From Larix kaempferi (taxonomy: Eukaryota > Streptophyta > Pinopsida > Pinales > Pinaceae), in the NCBI GenBank assembly GCA_027924585.1, contig BSBM01001138.1, positions 12,767,001 through 12,831,000 on the forward strand: a stretch of 64,000 nucleotides of DNA, read 5' to 3'. Within the stretch, counting starts at the first letter, position 1. Each line of letters begins with the position of its first letter. The position numbers and the translations under genes were made by a program. The notes below the pieces were generated by a model. It searched no databases and had not been told where the DNA came from. It worked only from the letters and a program-made list of their open reading frames with translations. This document shows positions 23,081 to 35,093 of this stretch, piece by piece.

Positions 23081-24349
23081 CTATGCAAGGTGCTTCGATG
23101 CTTCCTCGATACGAGGACACAAATGTGTAAGGTGATCTTCTATGCAAAGCTTACAAGGAAACTTCACTTTACACCTAGGCTTACTGTCCCCACCAACATT
23201 TTTGCCATCCCAAGGAGGGTTGGCATTCTCTTTCTTATGGTTATTCCTATTGTTACCACCCCTACGATTATTTCCCCCCTTCTTCTTCCCACCAGGTTGC
23301 TGGTTACCATATGGGTTCTCCGATTGTATAGAATGAACATCGGACGACTGGGTGGAAATGGACGAGGCGTGAGCCTGTTTAGGGGTAGATTGGTTAATAG
23401 ACAGATTGTGCATCTGATTCGTAACTGAATCTACAGGACAAGTACTCATGGAACCAAAAATGTCATCGGCATGAAGTCCAGGAATGGGCTTGGGCTCATG
23501 TCATGATCTCAATGTGTCAGGTATAATGTCGTACAAAATGCTAGACTGAGCATAGACTAGGTTTACCTACTGAGATTTAAAAATGGCTTGCTCTTCAATC
23601 ATAATTTCGGATAATGAGACATCCTTTGAAATATAAGGGAAAAAAGACTCAAGGAAGCATTCCAGCAAAAACTCTAGAGGAATTTTGGCTTTCACTAGCT
23701 GCTTCCATCGACGCCACTCTTGAGTATGATCATAGATATGTGTGGCTTTGTCCTGTCGGAAGGTAGATAAGATCTCAGTGCCACTATCGTAATGAACCGA
23801 CAACTGAAAGTGATCTAGGAAAAACAAATCCAAATCATTGAAACTTCTATATGTGCCCCCAGGCAACTCAACATACCATTTCGCAGCTGCCCCCGTGAGG
23901 GTGCGTTGAAATAGCCTCAAACGAATAGAATCGTGGTTTAAGGGATTCAAGGAGCACCATAAATGGAATGTGGTGATATGATCACCTGGATCGTCACTTT
24001 TCTTCCCCTCGGACTTTGGAACGTCATAAGGGATTTTGGTGGGAATTGGGGGCCATGTAGGGTCATGACACACCGGATCATTCATGAGCTTCAAAATATC
24101 AGGTAAATTTAAACTAGAAAGAAAAGGGAGCTGAGTCTGCGAAGCTTGATTACTAGCTCCCAAAAGAGACTGAATTTGCAAACCGGAAGGTGGGACTGTG
24201 TACATCGAAGTCAACACTTGAGGTGCCGATGAACTCTGGTAGAAATTATGACCGTGACCAGAAGGATGATATCCTCCTCCAAACTGGCCCATATAAGGAT
24301 ATGCAGGTATGTGCACAGAAGGGATTATGTAGGAGGGAATGGGATGATG
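23081..24349 (-). pseudogene. Tat-like Gypsy gag, C-terminal part
   Basis: Frame 23567-24316 shows a retrotransposon gag domain: DPGDHITTFHLWCSL, SIRLRLFQRTLTGAAAKWYVELP, SFNDLDLFFLDHFQLS and TEILSTFRQDKATHI. Frame 23081-23449 has a basic Gly/Asn-rich tract and one zinc knuckle (CKLCIEDHLTHLCP, CCHC type). The Pro/Tyr-rich N-terminus continues across the nested Copia 2: the frame before 24349 (HHPIPSYIIPSVHIPAYPY) joins YSYSTSP at 31737. Gag forms the particle and binds RNA. Frames are shifted near 23560 and 23450. Confidence 0.85.
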
Positions 24350-24354
24350 GTAAG

Positions 24355-24960
24355 TGTTAAAATTTGAGCATTAATCCACAATACTCTTGGATCTTTACTG
24401 AGAGAATAACATATACATTATATCTATGCATAACAATCACAATAAGCATGACAAGCATCACAAGAATCAAAAGCATGAGAGACAAGAGACACAGAGTTTC
24501 CGTGGGGAAAACCCTAAGGTGAAAAACCCCACAACTTCCTCAGAGGTAGAGAGATCAATGGCTCAACCAAAGTACAACCAAAATACACTTGAGATAGTCT
24601 CCTAGAGCAGATGATCCTCCTCCTCACTAGTGCGCCACTTTCTGAGTGAGAGAAGTGTGTCTTTCCGAATGATCCAAATAGAGATCTCCCGATCTCTATT
24701 TATACTTAACCTGTTTTCCCAGTGACCTTATGGGGCCAACTTGTCTATCTAGATACATCCATAATATAATATATATTTTAGGGCTGACCCCACACATGCT
24801 GGTCTAATAACCCATCGGCAAGTACACACACTTGCGACACTTGTCAATCCACATGATGTCACTTCCTTATAGAGGAATAACACATCTCTTATAAGGGTAC
24901 AATAAATATATATGAAATACATAGATGAAATACATTCCAAAGTTACATATACATCAACAC
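24355..24960 (-). repeat. Copia 2 3' LTR (left copy)
   Basis: This is the partner of 31127-31731. The minus strand has TATAAATAGAGATC near 24692-24705, a TATA-like box. Confidence 0.94.
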
Positions 24961-24973
24961 TTCCTCTTAACTA
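24961..24973 (-). other. Copia 2 polypurine tract
   Basis: The minus strand reads AGTTAAGAGGAAG directly before the LTR, the same tract as in element 1. Confidence 0.8.
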
Positions 24974-25179
24974 GGAAGGTATTTCTCGACATGGTTCTGC
25001 TAGACAAGTCTTCTTCTCGGGATCATCGTCATCATCATCGTCACTGTTGCTGCTATCTCAACCAATCTCTGACTCTACTCATCATAGGAAGTTCTACAAA
25101 GCCAATCCTTTTTCATACTGGATGTAGGCCCACGAACTACAGGTCTTCATCATCTGTGCGAACGATCTGATAGAGGTGG

Positions 25180-26440
25180 CCTTTCAGGACTAATTTTATG
25201 TGTGGATGCAATACCGGAAAGAGTATCCCAGGAACATTTATGTGCCTAAGCACGACTGTCAAGATCTCCCAGGACTGATTACATGCATCTCCTCCACAAT
25301 ACCTTTAAAGTGCATCCCAGGAACATTTATGTGCCGCAGAACGACCGGCAAGATCTCTAAAGAGCATCCCAGGACTTATTACAAGCATACAGCTCAACCT
25401 CTCAGATCTCCAGGATTGATTACATGTGGATAGAGAAAACCTTTAAAGAGCATCCCAGGAACATTTATGTGCCGTAGCACGACCGGCAAGATCTCTAAAG
25501 AGCATCCCAGGACTAATTACGAGCACACAACTCAACCTCTCGGATCTCCAGGACTGATTACATGTCTCCGTAGTAATAACTCATCCTAGGACTGATTACA
25601 AGCACACAGCTCAACCTATCAAATATTTGAGGACTGATTACATACTACATAGAAATACCAGAAAGAGTACCCTAGGAACATTTATGTGCCGCAGCACGAC
25701 CGGAAAGATATCCCAGGACTGATTACATGCTATTTGCACAACCTGCCACATATCATCTCTGACCTCCAAGTATAAACCTGATACTCATGATCCAACAGAT
25801 CATCATCACATGAGGCATCATCCTGATTCCCATGATCATACTGATCATCATCACTTGTACCATCCTGGTACATATCATCTGGAGCAACATCCTGAAGCCC
25901 ATCATCATGATCAACCTGATCATACAATGCATCCACCTGATGCATACCAAGTATCTACCTGATACATATCATCATATAGGATCCACCTGATCATACAATG
26001 TATCCACCTGATACAAATACAAATACATGATACATATCAACATACATGATCTACCTGATCATATAATGTATCCACCTGATACAGATACATGGTCCAAGCA
26101 TCCAACATTATGCATATACAAATACATACAAATGATCTAACCGATCATATCCAGCATCCAACATGATGCGTACATACATATAAATGATCTAACTGATCAT
26201 ATCCAGCATCAACATGATGCGTACATACATACAAATATAAATGATCCAACTGATCATATCCAACATCAACACGATGCATACATACATACAAATATAAATG
26301 ATCCAACTGATCATATCCAGCATCAACACGATGCGTACATACATACAAATATAAATTATCCAACTGATCATATCCAACATCCAACATGATGCATATACAA
26401 AGCAGTAACTGGAGCATCGTCCTGATACTCATCATCCAGT
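25180..26440. repeat. tandem arrays in the Copia 2 3' noncoding region
   Basis: 25190-25740 holds alternating units with CATCCCAGGAACATTTATGTGC and CATCCCAGGACTTATTAC. 26100-26390 holds about four 63-bp units with ATGATCCAACTGATCATATCC and GATGCGTACATACATAC. The head of the region (25000-25130) matches 6085-6235 of element 1, but the arrays differ in unit and copy number. ORFs that repeat a 21-residue peptide here are artefacts. Confidence 0.85.
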
Positions 26441-26510
26441 GCTTACATCCACAGCCATGTGAAGGATCCTCCTTCCAACATGCTTGGGATGGCTTCAGCA
26501 AATGTGTCCA

Positions 26511-27344
26511 TCACTTCTTCATCGAAGTGTCATCGATCTGAAGAACACCAAGCCTCTCCCTGAAGTACTCGAACTTCACCCTGGCCAGTGGCTTCGTCAG
26601 CACATCTGCAATCTGCTCATCCATCACAACATACAGGAGCTTCATGGCTCCTCTCTGCACCATATCCCTGATATAGTGATATTTGATCTCTATGTGTTTC
26701 GACCTGTCATGAAACACTGGGTTCTCAGACAGCTTCACACAACTCTGGTTATCGCAGAATATACCAGTAGCATCCAATGGGAGATCAAATAACTCAAACA
26801 GTAGCTTCCGTAGCCATACTGCCTCACAACTAGCTGAACAGGCTGCAACATACTATGCCTCAGCTATACTCAGTGCTACGCAGGACTACTTCCTGCTGAA
26901 CCAAGAGATCACACCTGATCCCATACTGAAGCAGCACCCAGATGTGCTCTTCCTATTTGCAACACTGCCAGCCCAATCCGAATCAACATTACCCTGCAGG
27001 TTAAACTTTTGATTCGCTTCATACTTGAGCCCATAATCCACTGTACCCTTCATGTACCTTAGAACATGCTTTACATCAACCAGATGAACACTCCTCGGAT
27101 CTATCAGGAACTGGCTCAATGTGTTCACTGCAAAGCAAATATCTGGTCTCATGTTCGTCAGGTACATCAAGGACCCAATCATCTGACGATACATAGAGAC
27201 ATCAATCGGCTCAGATGAAGCATCACATAGAATCTTTAGATTCGATTCCATGGGTGTATCCATGGCCTTGCAATCCCAAATCTCTTCAGAATATCTACTG
27301 TGTACTTCCCTTGACCAAGGAAGATCCCACCTGAATTCTGCCAC
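26511..27344 (-). pseudogene. Copia 2 RNase H and RT C-terminus
   Basis: Frames 26886-27344 and 26511-26777 read [53 protein letters not shown] (first catalytic Asp in DSDWAG), ISWFSRK, then after a stop ATGIFCDNQSCVKLSENP and KHIEIKYHYIRDMV, ending LTKPLARVKFEYFRERLG. This is the normal Copia pol end. A frameshift near 27265 separates it from RT, and a stop near 26886 splits the domain. RNase H removes RNA from the RNA/DNA hybrid. Confidence 0.92.
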
Positions 27345-28270
27345 ACCTCCATACCTATGAAATAATGCATCATTCCCAAATCTTTCATATCGAACTCAGC
27401 AGCAAGCTTCCTCTTAGTATCTGTAATCAATCTGTCATCTCCTGTTACAAATAAGTCATCCACATACAGGAGTAGAATCACAGGATTCCCTTCCTCAACC
27501 TTGTAGTAGAGGTTGGAATCCGCTTTACTCTTGGTAAAGCCCAAGCTAGATAGGAAACTGTCCATCCTACCATACCAAGTTCTGGGAGCTTGCTTCAAGC
27601 CATACAAGGCTTTCTTCAATCTGCACACATATGACTCCCTGTCGTGTATTTCAAAACCGAGTGGCTGCTCCACGTATACTTCCTCTTCAACTACACCATT
27701 CAAGAAAGAAGTATTGACATCCATCTGGTGTATTTTCCATTTCATTGCTGCAGCCAGGGAAAGTACTATTTTGATGGAAGTATACCTGGCTACAGGTGTA
27801 AAAGTTTCTTCATAATCTATTCCCTCTTTCTGAGAGAAGCCACGAGCTACGAATCTTGCTTTGTATTTCTCTACACTGCCATCTGTAGCATGCTTGATTT
27901 TGTAGATCCATTTGGAAGTCACAACAGACTTCTCTTTAGGTCTTGGGACAATATCCCAAACATCATTCTTCATTATTGATTGGTATTCCTCAACCATGGC
28001 ATCCTTCCATTCTTTCTTTTCCGCTGCTTCTTCATAACTGGAAGGTTCTTTGTTCATAATGTCACAGAGTAAAGCAACATAGCTGGTATGTGATCTAGTT
28101 CTTTTCTTTGCTCTGTGTTCTTCTTCTGGAATGCCAAATCTTTCTGCATCTTGAATGAGCTCTCTAGCCCATGCAGGTTTCCTCTTGTGAGAGTTATCCT
28201 CACGGGGTGGATCTATAGGTTCTTGCGGATATTCAAACTCACGAACAACTTCTGGAATTTCTTCAATCAT
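27236..28270 (-). pseudogene. Copia 2 reverse transcriptase
   Basis: The 344-codon open frame covers the hinge after integrase ([36 protein letters not shown]) and nearly the whole RT_2-type domain: [52 protein letters not shown] and catalytic [14 protein letters not shown]. All key acids are present. The frame shifts at about 27265, just before the last part of RT, so the protein would end abnormally (FGIARP). Confidence 0.93.
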
Positions 28271-28279
28271 GGTAGTGTC

Positions 28280-29060
28280 TTGAAATCTAGTTTACTTAGG
28301 TTCTTCATAAACTTTGATAGGTGCCTTCCTTGATTTGATGAATGCTAAGTTTTCATCAAATGTTACATCCTTGCTGACATCAATCTTCTTGAACCTTGGA
28401 AAGTATATTCTGTAAGCCTTCGAGCTTTCACTGTAACCCACAAAGATACCCTTCTTTCCTGAAGGATCTAGTTTGGTCCTCTTTTCCTTTGGGACATGAG
28501 TGTATACTGGACAACCAAATATTTTGAGATGGCTGACTTCAGGTTTCTTACCAGAAAAACCTCTTATGGTGTCATGTTGTCCAATATCTTGTGGGGTGTT
28601 CTGTTCTGCACATATACAACTGTTCTAGATGCTTCTGCCCATAGATGCATAGGTAGATCCTGGTCATGCAGCATTGCCCTTGCTGCTTCCATGATTGTTT
28701 TGTTCTTCCTTTCTGCAACTCCATTCTATTGAGGATTATAAGGAGCAGTCAACTCCCTCTTAATCCCTGAATCACTGCAAAGCTTCTTGAAGTCACCTGA
28801 GGTGAATTTTCCACCATTGTCGGATCTGAATGTTTTGATCTTTTTGTCAGTTTGATTCTCCATCAAGGTTTTGAATTCCTTGAACTTATCAAAAACCTCA
28901 TATTTGTTTTTCAAGAACTATACCCAAGTCTTCCTGGAGAAGTCATCAATAAATGAGACATAGTAAACATACCCACTTAGAGAACTGGATGACATAGGAC
29001 CACATACATCTGAGTGGATGATTTCCAGGATATCTTTTTCCTTTCACTGCTTGGGAAAGC
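28280..29060 (-). pseudogene. Copia 2 integrase core
   Basis: Broken frames give EIIHSDVCGPMSS (first Asp), YYVSFIDDFSRKTWV, then MENQTDKKIKTFRSDNGGKF (second Asp), APYNPQ, a stop where Q/E is usual, NGVAERKN (catalytic Glu), LWAEA, and the C-terminal IFGCPVYTHVPKEKRTKLDP and GIFVGYS. Three or more stops (about 28918, 28726, 28590, 28293) inactivate it. Integrase inserts the DNA copy; the D,D,E acids are all visible. Confidence 0.88.
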
Positions 29061-30554
29061 CTTCTTAATATTCTTACCTTTTGCACATCCTTTGCAAACA
29101 CCTTCATGTTTGGTCTTGATTTCAGGAAGACCCTCTACAGCCTTGCTTGCAATTGGAAGTGCCCTATAGTGCATATGAGAAAGTCTTCTATGCCAAAGTT
29201 CACTTGTCTTCATGGATTCATGCACCATTGCATGTTCAGGTTGTCCTTTTAATTTATACAAACCTCCCTCTTTCTCTCCAATCACAACTACATCATCTAT
29301 GGTCTTTCCCTTTGGCCACATTAGGACTTGGCCATCCACAAATGAAACCCTCATACCTTTTGTATCCAATGCAGAGATGGAGAGTAATTTCTTCTTGAGC
29401 CCAGGTACATAAAGGAATTCTTTCATCTTCAAATATTTTCCAGAATCTAGGTTGTAGGAGGCTTCACCACTTCCTTTGATGGGATATTGATAATCATCCC
29501 CAAGTTTCACTTTATGGGGTGATTCATGTTCAGACAGATTTACAAAGGATTCTTTAAACCCAGTCATGTGTTTGGAAGCCCCACTGTCAATTAACCAATC
29601 GTTACAACCATGGGAGATGGTACTTGTGAGAGTAGAGATTAGAACATACTCTTCTTCACTTGATGAGTCATCATTACTATCATCACTTTCTTCCCTAGCC
29701 TTCTTCTTTGGAGGTTCATCATCCTCGACAGTATGAGCATGGTACCTTCTTTTGTTACCCTTCTTCTTCTTGCTGGAGTTATTGTTGTTGTGTTTGTCCC
29801 TTTTGTTCTTGGGACATTCTGAAGCAAAGTGACCCTTCTCATTACAAGTGAAACACCTTAGATCTTTCTTGTCTTTGTGAAAATGATGAGAAGATTTCTT
29901 CTTGTGATGGGATGGCTCCCTCTTAAACTTTCCCTTCTTAGTGTGAGCTGTGAGAGCTTGATCTTCATTTCCCATCTTCTCTTCTCTTGCCACAATCCTT
30001 GCTTCTTCTTGAGAACATTCCTCCCATAAAATGCTGAAGGAGATTAACTTCTTTCTGGCACAGATCCCCTGGATAAAAGAGTCCCATGACCTAGGTAGGC
30101 CATTCAAAGTAGTCATAACAATTTCACCATTCTCCACCATTTCATCTACAGCTTCAAGTTGTTCCTTGATCTGAGAGACCTTGGAGAAATAGGATTGAAT
30201 GGTTTCTCCATTTGACATCTTAACCCCTTTCAATTGATTTCGCAGGGTCATCTTCCGATTTATGTTCTTTCCTTTAAATAGCTTGGTCAAAGAGTCAAAC
30301 ATAGCCTTCGGTGTCTTTAGAGAAGACACATGGGGTATGAGATGGTCTTTGATAGAATCAACAATGATTCTCTTTTCCTTGACCAAGTTCTTCTTATGCA
30401 ATACCTTAGCCTCTTCATCCTCTGGGATAGGGATGTCTTCTTTTATATATGAGTCCAACTCATTCTCTTCCAGGATTAACCCAATCCTATACTTCCAAGC
30501 TCAGAAGTTATCAGCCCCTTCAAGATTATCCTCAAGCTTGGTGTGGTGAGACAT
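28977..30554 (-). pseudogene. Copia 2 gag, zinc knuckle, protease and pre-integrase domain
   Basis: The probable start is the ATG at 30554 (MSHHTKLEDNLEG); one TGA follows at about 30503. The next 493-codon frame (30458-28977) is open. Counting from its first Met: UBN2-type gag at residues 1-165, CCHC zinc knuckle at 202-215 (CFTCNEKGHFASEC), a lysine/acid-rich linker, protease active site WLIDSGASKHM at about 288-298, and a GAG_pre-integrase domain (LWHRRLSHMHYRALP, CKGCAKGK) near 425-475. The frame shifts into integrase near 29040. This is the best-preserved coding frame in the window. Confidence 0.93.
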
Positions 30555-30559
30555 CTTAA

Positions 30560-31114
30560 AGAGTACTTCAAATGAAATAGAAAATATTTAGGTCCTACCA
30601 CTTGAAATGCTGAAAACTGGATCTGGTCCCGGATTAGGGTTTGTCGAAAAAACCCTAAAAATTTAAAATGTGATTTCAACTTTTTGAAAGGATAGAAAGA
30701 TGCGCCTTGATGAGCGGATCAGCCTAGTGTATTCAGAATTTGAGATCAGCAAAGCTTTACCCTTTAGATTTTCCTTTTTGTCCTCCCGGGTTCACTTAGG
30801 AGAGCCCTAAATTAGGGTTTGAGTTTCCCGGAGATCCACCCAGCCAAAAATCTCGATCCAAATCTCTAAACTTCTATTTTTGCAAGGGGCTTCCAGCTAT
30901 GGCTTTCGATTTCAGAAATTCCTATTTTTGTGGAAACCCTAATTTTTAGGGTCAAATCTAAAAATGCTCAGAATTGAATTCTGATTGGACAGATAGATTC
31001 TCCTTGATCAGTAGAGTCAATCTACTATACTTATTTTCCAAAACCTGTGGAGAGAAACCCAATAAACAAGAAACTCAAGTTTTCGTCACTGTAAAATGTC
31101 TTCTTCTTAGGTTA
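30560..31114 (-). other. Copia 2 5' leader
   Basis: Untranslated leader, related to 10870-11533 of element 1, with AATTAGGGTTTGAGTTTCCC and CTATGGCTTTCGATTTCAG blocks. Confidence 0.7.
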
Positions 31115-31126
31115 GCTCTGATACCA
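31115..31126 (-). other. Copia 2 primer binding site (tRNA-iMet)
   Basis: The minus strand reads TGGTATCAGAGC right after the 5' LTR, as in element 1. Confidence 0.92.
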
Positions 31127-31731
31127 TGTTAAAATTTGAGCATTAATCCACAATACTCTTGGATCTTTACTGAGAGAATAACATATACAGTATATCAATG
31201 CATAACAATCACAATAAGCATCACAAGCATCACAAGAATCAGAAGCATGAGAGACAAGAGACACAAAGTTTCCGTGGGGAAAACCCTAAGGTGAAAAACC
31301 CCACAACTTCCTCAGAGATAGAGAGAGCAATGGCTCAACCAAAGTACAACCAAAATACACTTGAGATAGTCTCCTAGAGCAGATGATCCTCCTCCTCACT
31401 AGTGCACCACTTTCTCAGTGCGAGAAGTGTGTCTTTCCGAATGATCCAAATAGAGATCTCCTGATCTCTCTTTATACTTAACCTGTTTTCCTAGTGACCT
31501 TATGGGGCCGACTTGTCTATCTAGATACATCCACAATATAATATATATTTTAGGGCCAACCCCACACATGGTGGTCTAATAACCCATCGGCAAGTACACA
31601 CACTTGCGACACTTGTCAATCCACATGATGATACTTCCTTATAGAGGAATAACACATCTCTTATAAGGGTACAATAAATATATATGAAATACATAGATGA
31701 AATACATTCCGAAGTTACATATACATCAACA
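31127..31731 (-). repeat. Copia 2 5' LTR (right copy)
   Basis: This 605-bp LTR with TG...CA ends is the partner of 24355-24960. The TATA-like box on the minus strand near 31463-31478 reads TATAAAGAG. Confidence 0.94.
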
Positions 31732-31736
31732 GTAAG

Positions 31737-32560
31737 GACTGGTTGAATAACTATAAAAATTAATCCCATAAGAATGGGGTCCCATATAACCACTCGAGAT
31801 AGGAGCACGAGTCGAGTGAGGTCCCTAAGAGAATGGTATGTTCCCACTCCATGGAATCGAGGAGCTAGAAGGAGGAGGATGCTAAGGGATGATATAAGCA
31901 TTCATCGGTGGAGGCATACATGTAGAGGCATTCAAGTTAAAGGATGGAATGTAAGTCGTAGAATCGATACCTATTGTGAAACCTCCACTTGGGAATGAGT
32001 TCACGCTAACACTAGGGGTTGATGACGGAGGAGGCCCTCCAACATAAGGAGCAGATGGAGGGATATGACCACTCCCAAACTGATAAGCAGTAAAAGGGGT
32101 ATAGTGCCCCCAATCCCAAGGCTAGAGATAGCATGACTATTGGACATGGTAGAAAGAATACTTGGTATAAAACTGGGCATACCCAATGAAAAAGGATCTG
32201 AGGTTGTAGAGACGGACATAGAACAAAAACCTGACATACCCGTAGATGAAATATACAGAATACCTGATGAAAATGCATCATCGAACAGGTTCCTACTAGT
32301 GGGATGAGATGTCCCAAATCCATGAGGAGTGATGTGTGGTGAAACTCCCTCCCATACGCTCCTCAGAGTGCACAAAGGGTAGTTTCTCTTTGTGCCCACG
32401 GACGGAGTTGAATGGACTCCTGATTTTCCAGATGTGGAACTCATAATGAGAGCTCTCTGAAGCTCTTGAGATGTGAATAGAGGAGCATCGATAGTCCCGT
32501 GACACCTCTTGCGAAGAGGCTATAATGGATCGCTGGCCGGTAAACCAACCAACCGACAAG
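31737..32560 (-). pseudogene. Tat-like Gypsy gag, N-terminal part
   Basis: Frame 32001-32444 starts MSSTSGKSGVHSTPSVGTKR and is Ser/Pro/Gly-rich. A shifted frame continues with GHIPPSAPYVGGPPPSS, TFHPLT-like and STRAPISSGYMGPHSYG text and reaches the Copia 2 target site at 31736. It then joins the gag domain at 24349. The proline- and tyrosine-rich composition without a fold is normal for the N-terminus of these gags. Frameshifts near 32020 break it. Confidence 0.65.
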
Positions 32561-34129
32561 ATCGGCGGAACTCCTGACCTCGATCCACAATGACTTCAAA
32601 AAGTCAACAAATAAATGTCTCCTAATGGCCTACTAGATCGTCACAGAGCACACACCTAAAAGAAAATACATCCAAATGCACACAACAGGGGATTGGCTCA
32701 AGGGACCTCCCGACACTACAACCGATATGTCTCAGCTAGGAGAGGCTTGAGACTCCCAAACTATAACTAGAGGTAACATAATCACTTATAAGGGCCCTCA
32801 GTCTTCACTGTGTGAACACAACTATGTTGTCCGACCCCTATCTGACTCAGGACATTCACGGAATAACCGCTGCAAGTACCCTATGTGATGCCTAGGTAAA
32901 GCAACTATGGCCACCACGTATAACCAATGCTCAGGCAAACAATTGCAGGTGGGATTCATTGTATGGGAAGGGTAGCTAAGCCCGAAACTCAAGAAGGTCA
33001 AATCCAACACAAGAATCCCCATATACGAACAAATCCTGGAAATATCTCCCACGTTCAACAAGTATTGGAGGGTTGTCTCTGCAACTGACCTCCCGTGACC
33101 TTGTGCTTAACTCTAGTGTGAGTAGAGGCTCCTGAGAACAACGATGTATACCAATGGGTTTCACCACTCCCTGGTCAGACACATAATGTTTGTTTAATAG
33201 TCTTGGATTGTTAACTCCCGGTGATCTATTCCAAGACTCTAAACCTATGCTACTTGGTGCACCCTAGAAAAGAGAAAATCATTCTAATCAATTTTAAATT
33301 AATCGTTAATTTTAATGGATGTGATTACTCAAAGGATATGGTCGTGAAACTAATGATGTGAATAGACTCAATGATATGCACACCCTAAAAACACTAGACT
33401 CATCTATCCATAGAAAAAGTATGCCACTATATGACAGTCAAACCAACGTTTCGTTTTTCAGAAATAAAAATTCAATCTCTTTATAATTTCATGCACAAGC
33501 ACTCTAATGCAAAATGCAGATGCATAAAGCATTTTTTTTTGTATTTTCACTATAGATGAATGAAAATGCAAACAATGTTTTTGTATTTTTCAATATAAAT
33601 GAATGAAAAATGCAAGTAGAATAATTTTTTTTTAGAAAAGAATGTAGAGCATGCAAAGAAGAAAACCCAACAAACCCCAAAAAGTAAGACTTAGCTAAGC
33701 CAATGAGCTATGAAAAGAAAAAATGGTTGGAAACCAAATTCTCAAAAAACTAAAGAAAGAGGAGTTTCTAGTCAGTAAAAGGGCATGGAACAATTAGTAT
33801 ATAGGCTTAATTAGACTCGGGAACACCCAGAATTCACCCAGCAACAACCAAAGATCACAAAGAAGGCTAAGCCGGACCTGTACGCAATTGTTCACAAAAC
33901 AGTAGCATATATACGCTGACTATTATACTAACAATTGCGGGTACACGCGAGCAAATCAAGGCTGACTCACGTACAAGGAAGAGTAGGTGGACCAAAAAAG
34001 AATCAAAATACAAAGAAAAATCAAGATTTTCTATGCAGACCCTAACAGCCTATCAACAACACAAAAACTCGACAGAATAGAGACTCAAAATAAGGAAAAA
34101 TGCCCAAAATCCCCAAAATGGAGGTTCTT
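32561..34129 (-). other. Tat-like Gypsy 5' leader
   Basis: About 1.6 kb between gag and primer site with no conserved domain. The stretch 33470-33650 contains two copies of a short A/T repeat (GATGAATGAAAATGCAA / AATGAATGAAAAATGCAA) with a poly(T) run. ORFs here are short and unmatched. Confidence 0.6.
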
Positions 34130-34146
34130 CCCCAGCGCAGTCGCCA
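34130..34146 (-). other. Tat-like Gypsy primer binding site
   Basis: The minus strand after the 5' LTR reads GAAA then TGGCGACTGCGCTGGG. It begins TGGCGA, like primer sites of many plant Gypsy elements. The tRNA was not assigned. Confidence 0.6.
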
Positions 34147-34150
34147 TTTC

Positions 34151-35088
34151 TGTTATGGAGAAAAACTTCCTATGGCTTGGGGTAGACCACAATAGACATA
34201 TGACTACCATAAATAAACTAAATTCCCAATGCATGCTTTATAAATGTAAATGATAAGAAGTGGAATAAAATACCAACCTTCAACCAGACGTTTGACGTAG
34301 ATCCCCGTTGAGCTTTCCAATCACCACACTTGAACTTGCAGCTTAGTATCAACAATAAACGCAAGCAAGTGCATAGGATATATGAAATTTGTTAGCATAA
34401 ACAATAGCATAGTCCATTATATATGTAAGCAAATGTACCCAATGATAATAAACCATTCACAACATCAATTGGACGAGAACATGAGTATTTCTATTAATAT
34501 AAACAAGAAGTACATGATAAAACGTCTTGTCGGCAACTCATCTGAACCAAGAACTAGGTAGCTCCACTTGTGTCTCCACCACTTCAATCCCCCATGCAAT
34601 GGAAAACTCACGAGTAAAGGAATGAGTCCTTAACAAGATATGGAAGAGTTTGGTAGGTGAACACAAAGGGTTCACAACAACTAGGATCAATGGATGTAGA
34701 CTAAAGCTATGGAAAAAATCCAATAGAGTTTCGATGCTCTCTCTTCCTCCTCCTTCCATGCACCATAAGAGCTCAATATATAACCCTCCAAATGTAGGTG
34801 AAAGGTCGAATCGAGTCATTTCGGATACATGGAGGGAAAAAGGTCACAATGGCCGCTTTTTGGAGTGAAAAATAGAGTTTTTACTATTATTTACCATTTA
34901 ACTTGATGTACGCGGGTTATAGTGGTACAACCTGCGTATGCACGAGTTGTAGTGAAACATATCGCATATAGGAACAAAATAGGGAAACAAGGGTTCCTGG
35001 AGGACAAAAAGTGGTTCTAAGTCAATCAAATGAATAATGGAGGCCAATGAGTGCTAATTCTCACAAGGTGGAAAAATACGTTGTAACA
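34151..35088 (-). repeat. Tat-like Gypsy 5' LTR (right copy)
   Basis: This is the partner of 13510-14448, with inverted ends TGTTA...TAACA. A TATATA-type segment is on the minus strand near 34772-34786. Confidence 0.9.
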
Positions 35089-35093
35089 AAGGG

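Larger units (their letters stand above)
24355..31731 (-). mobile_element. Ty1/Copia LTR retrotransposon 2, nested in Gypsy gag
   Basis: LTRs are 606 bp (24355-24960) and 605 bp (31127-31731); they begin TGTTAAAATTTGAGC and end ACATCAACA. The 5-bp target duplication GTAAG is at 24350-24354 and 31732-31736. The element lies on the minus strand with an iMet primer site and a polypurine tract. Gag, protease, integrase, RT and RNase H are all present in normal Copia order, with a handful of stops and shifts. By eye the LTRs differ at about 20 positions, so it is younger than element 1. It interrupts the gag of the Tat-like Gypsy in frame. Confidence 0.95.
13510..35088 (-). mobile_element. large Ty3/Gypsy LTR retrotransposon, Tat/Ogre-like
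   Basis: LTRs of 939 bp (13510-14448) and 938 bp (34151-35088) begin TGTTA(C/T)GG and end GTAA(T/C)A. The target duplication is AAAGG (13505-13509) against AAGGG (35089-35093), one mismatch. The undisturbed relative at 56600 reads CCAAGGGTTG, which confirms the empty site. The coding order on the minus strand is gag, protease, RT, RNase H, integrase, then a second RNase H; a plus-strand spliced ORF follows. Protease of VDEGAS type and a degraded Gypsy RNase H are traits I associate with the Tat lineage (Ogre and relatives). Without the nested Copia 2 it is about 14.2 kb. All frames are broken, so it is not autonomous now. Confidence 0.9.

Noticed and set aside
26145-26501. 118-codon frame with repeated GYDQLDHLYLY peptide
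   Set aside because: Translation of the 63-bp array in Copia 2; no start context or domain.
28245-28275. Apparent similarity of 8830-8855 to the Copia 2 hinge
   Set aside because: Too short and AT-rich to trust; the exact edge of the foreign segment in Copia 1 remains uncertain by some tens of bases.
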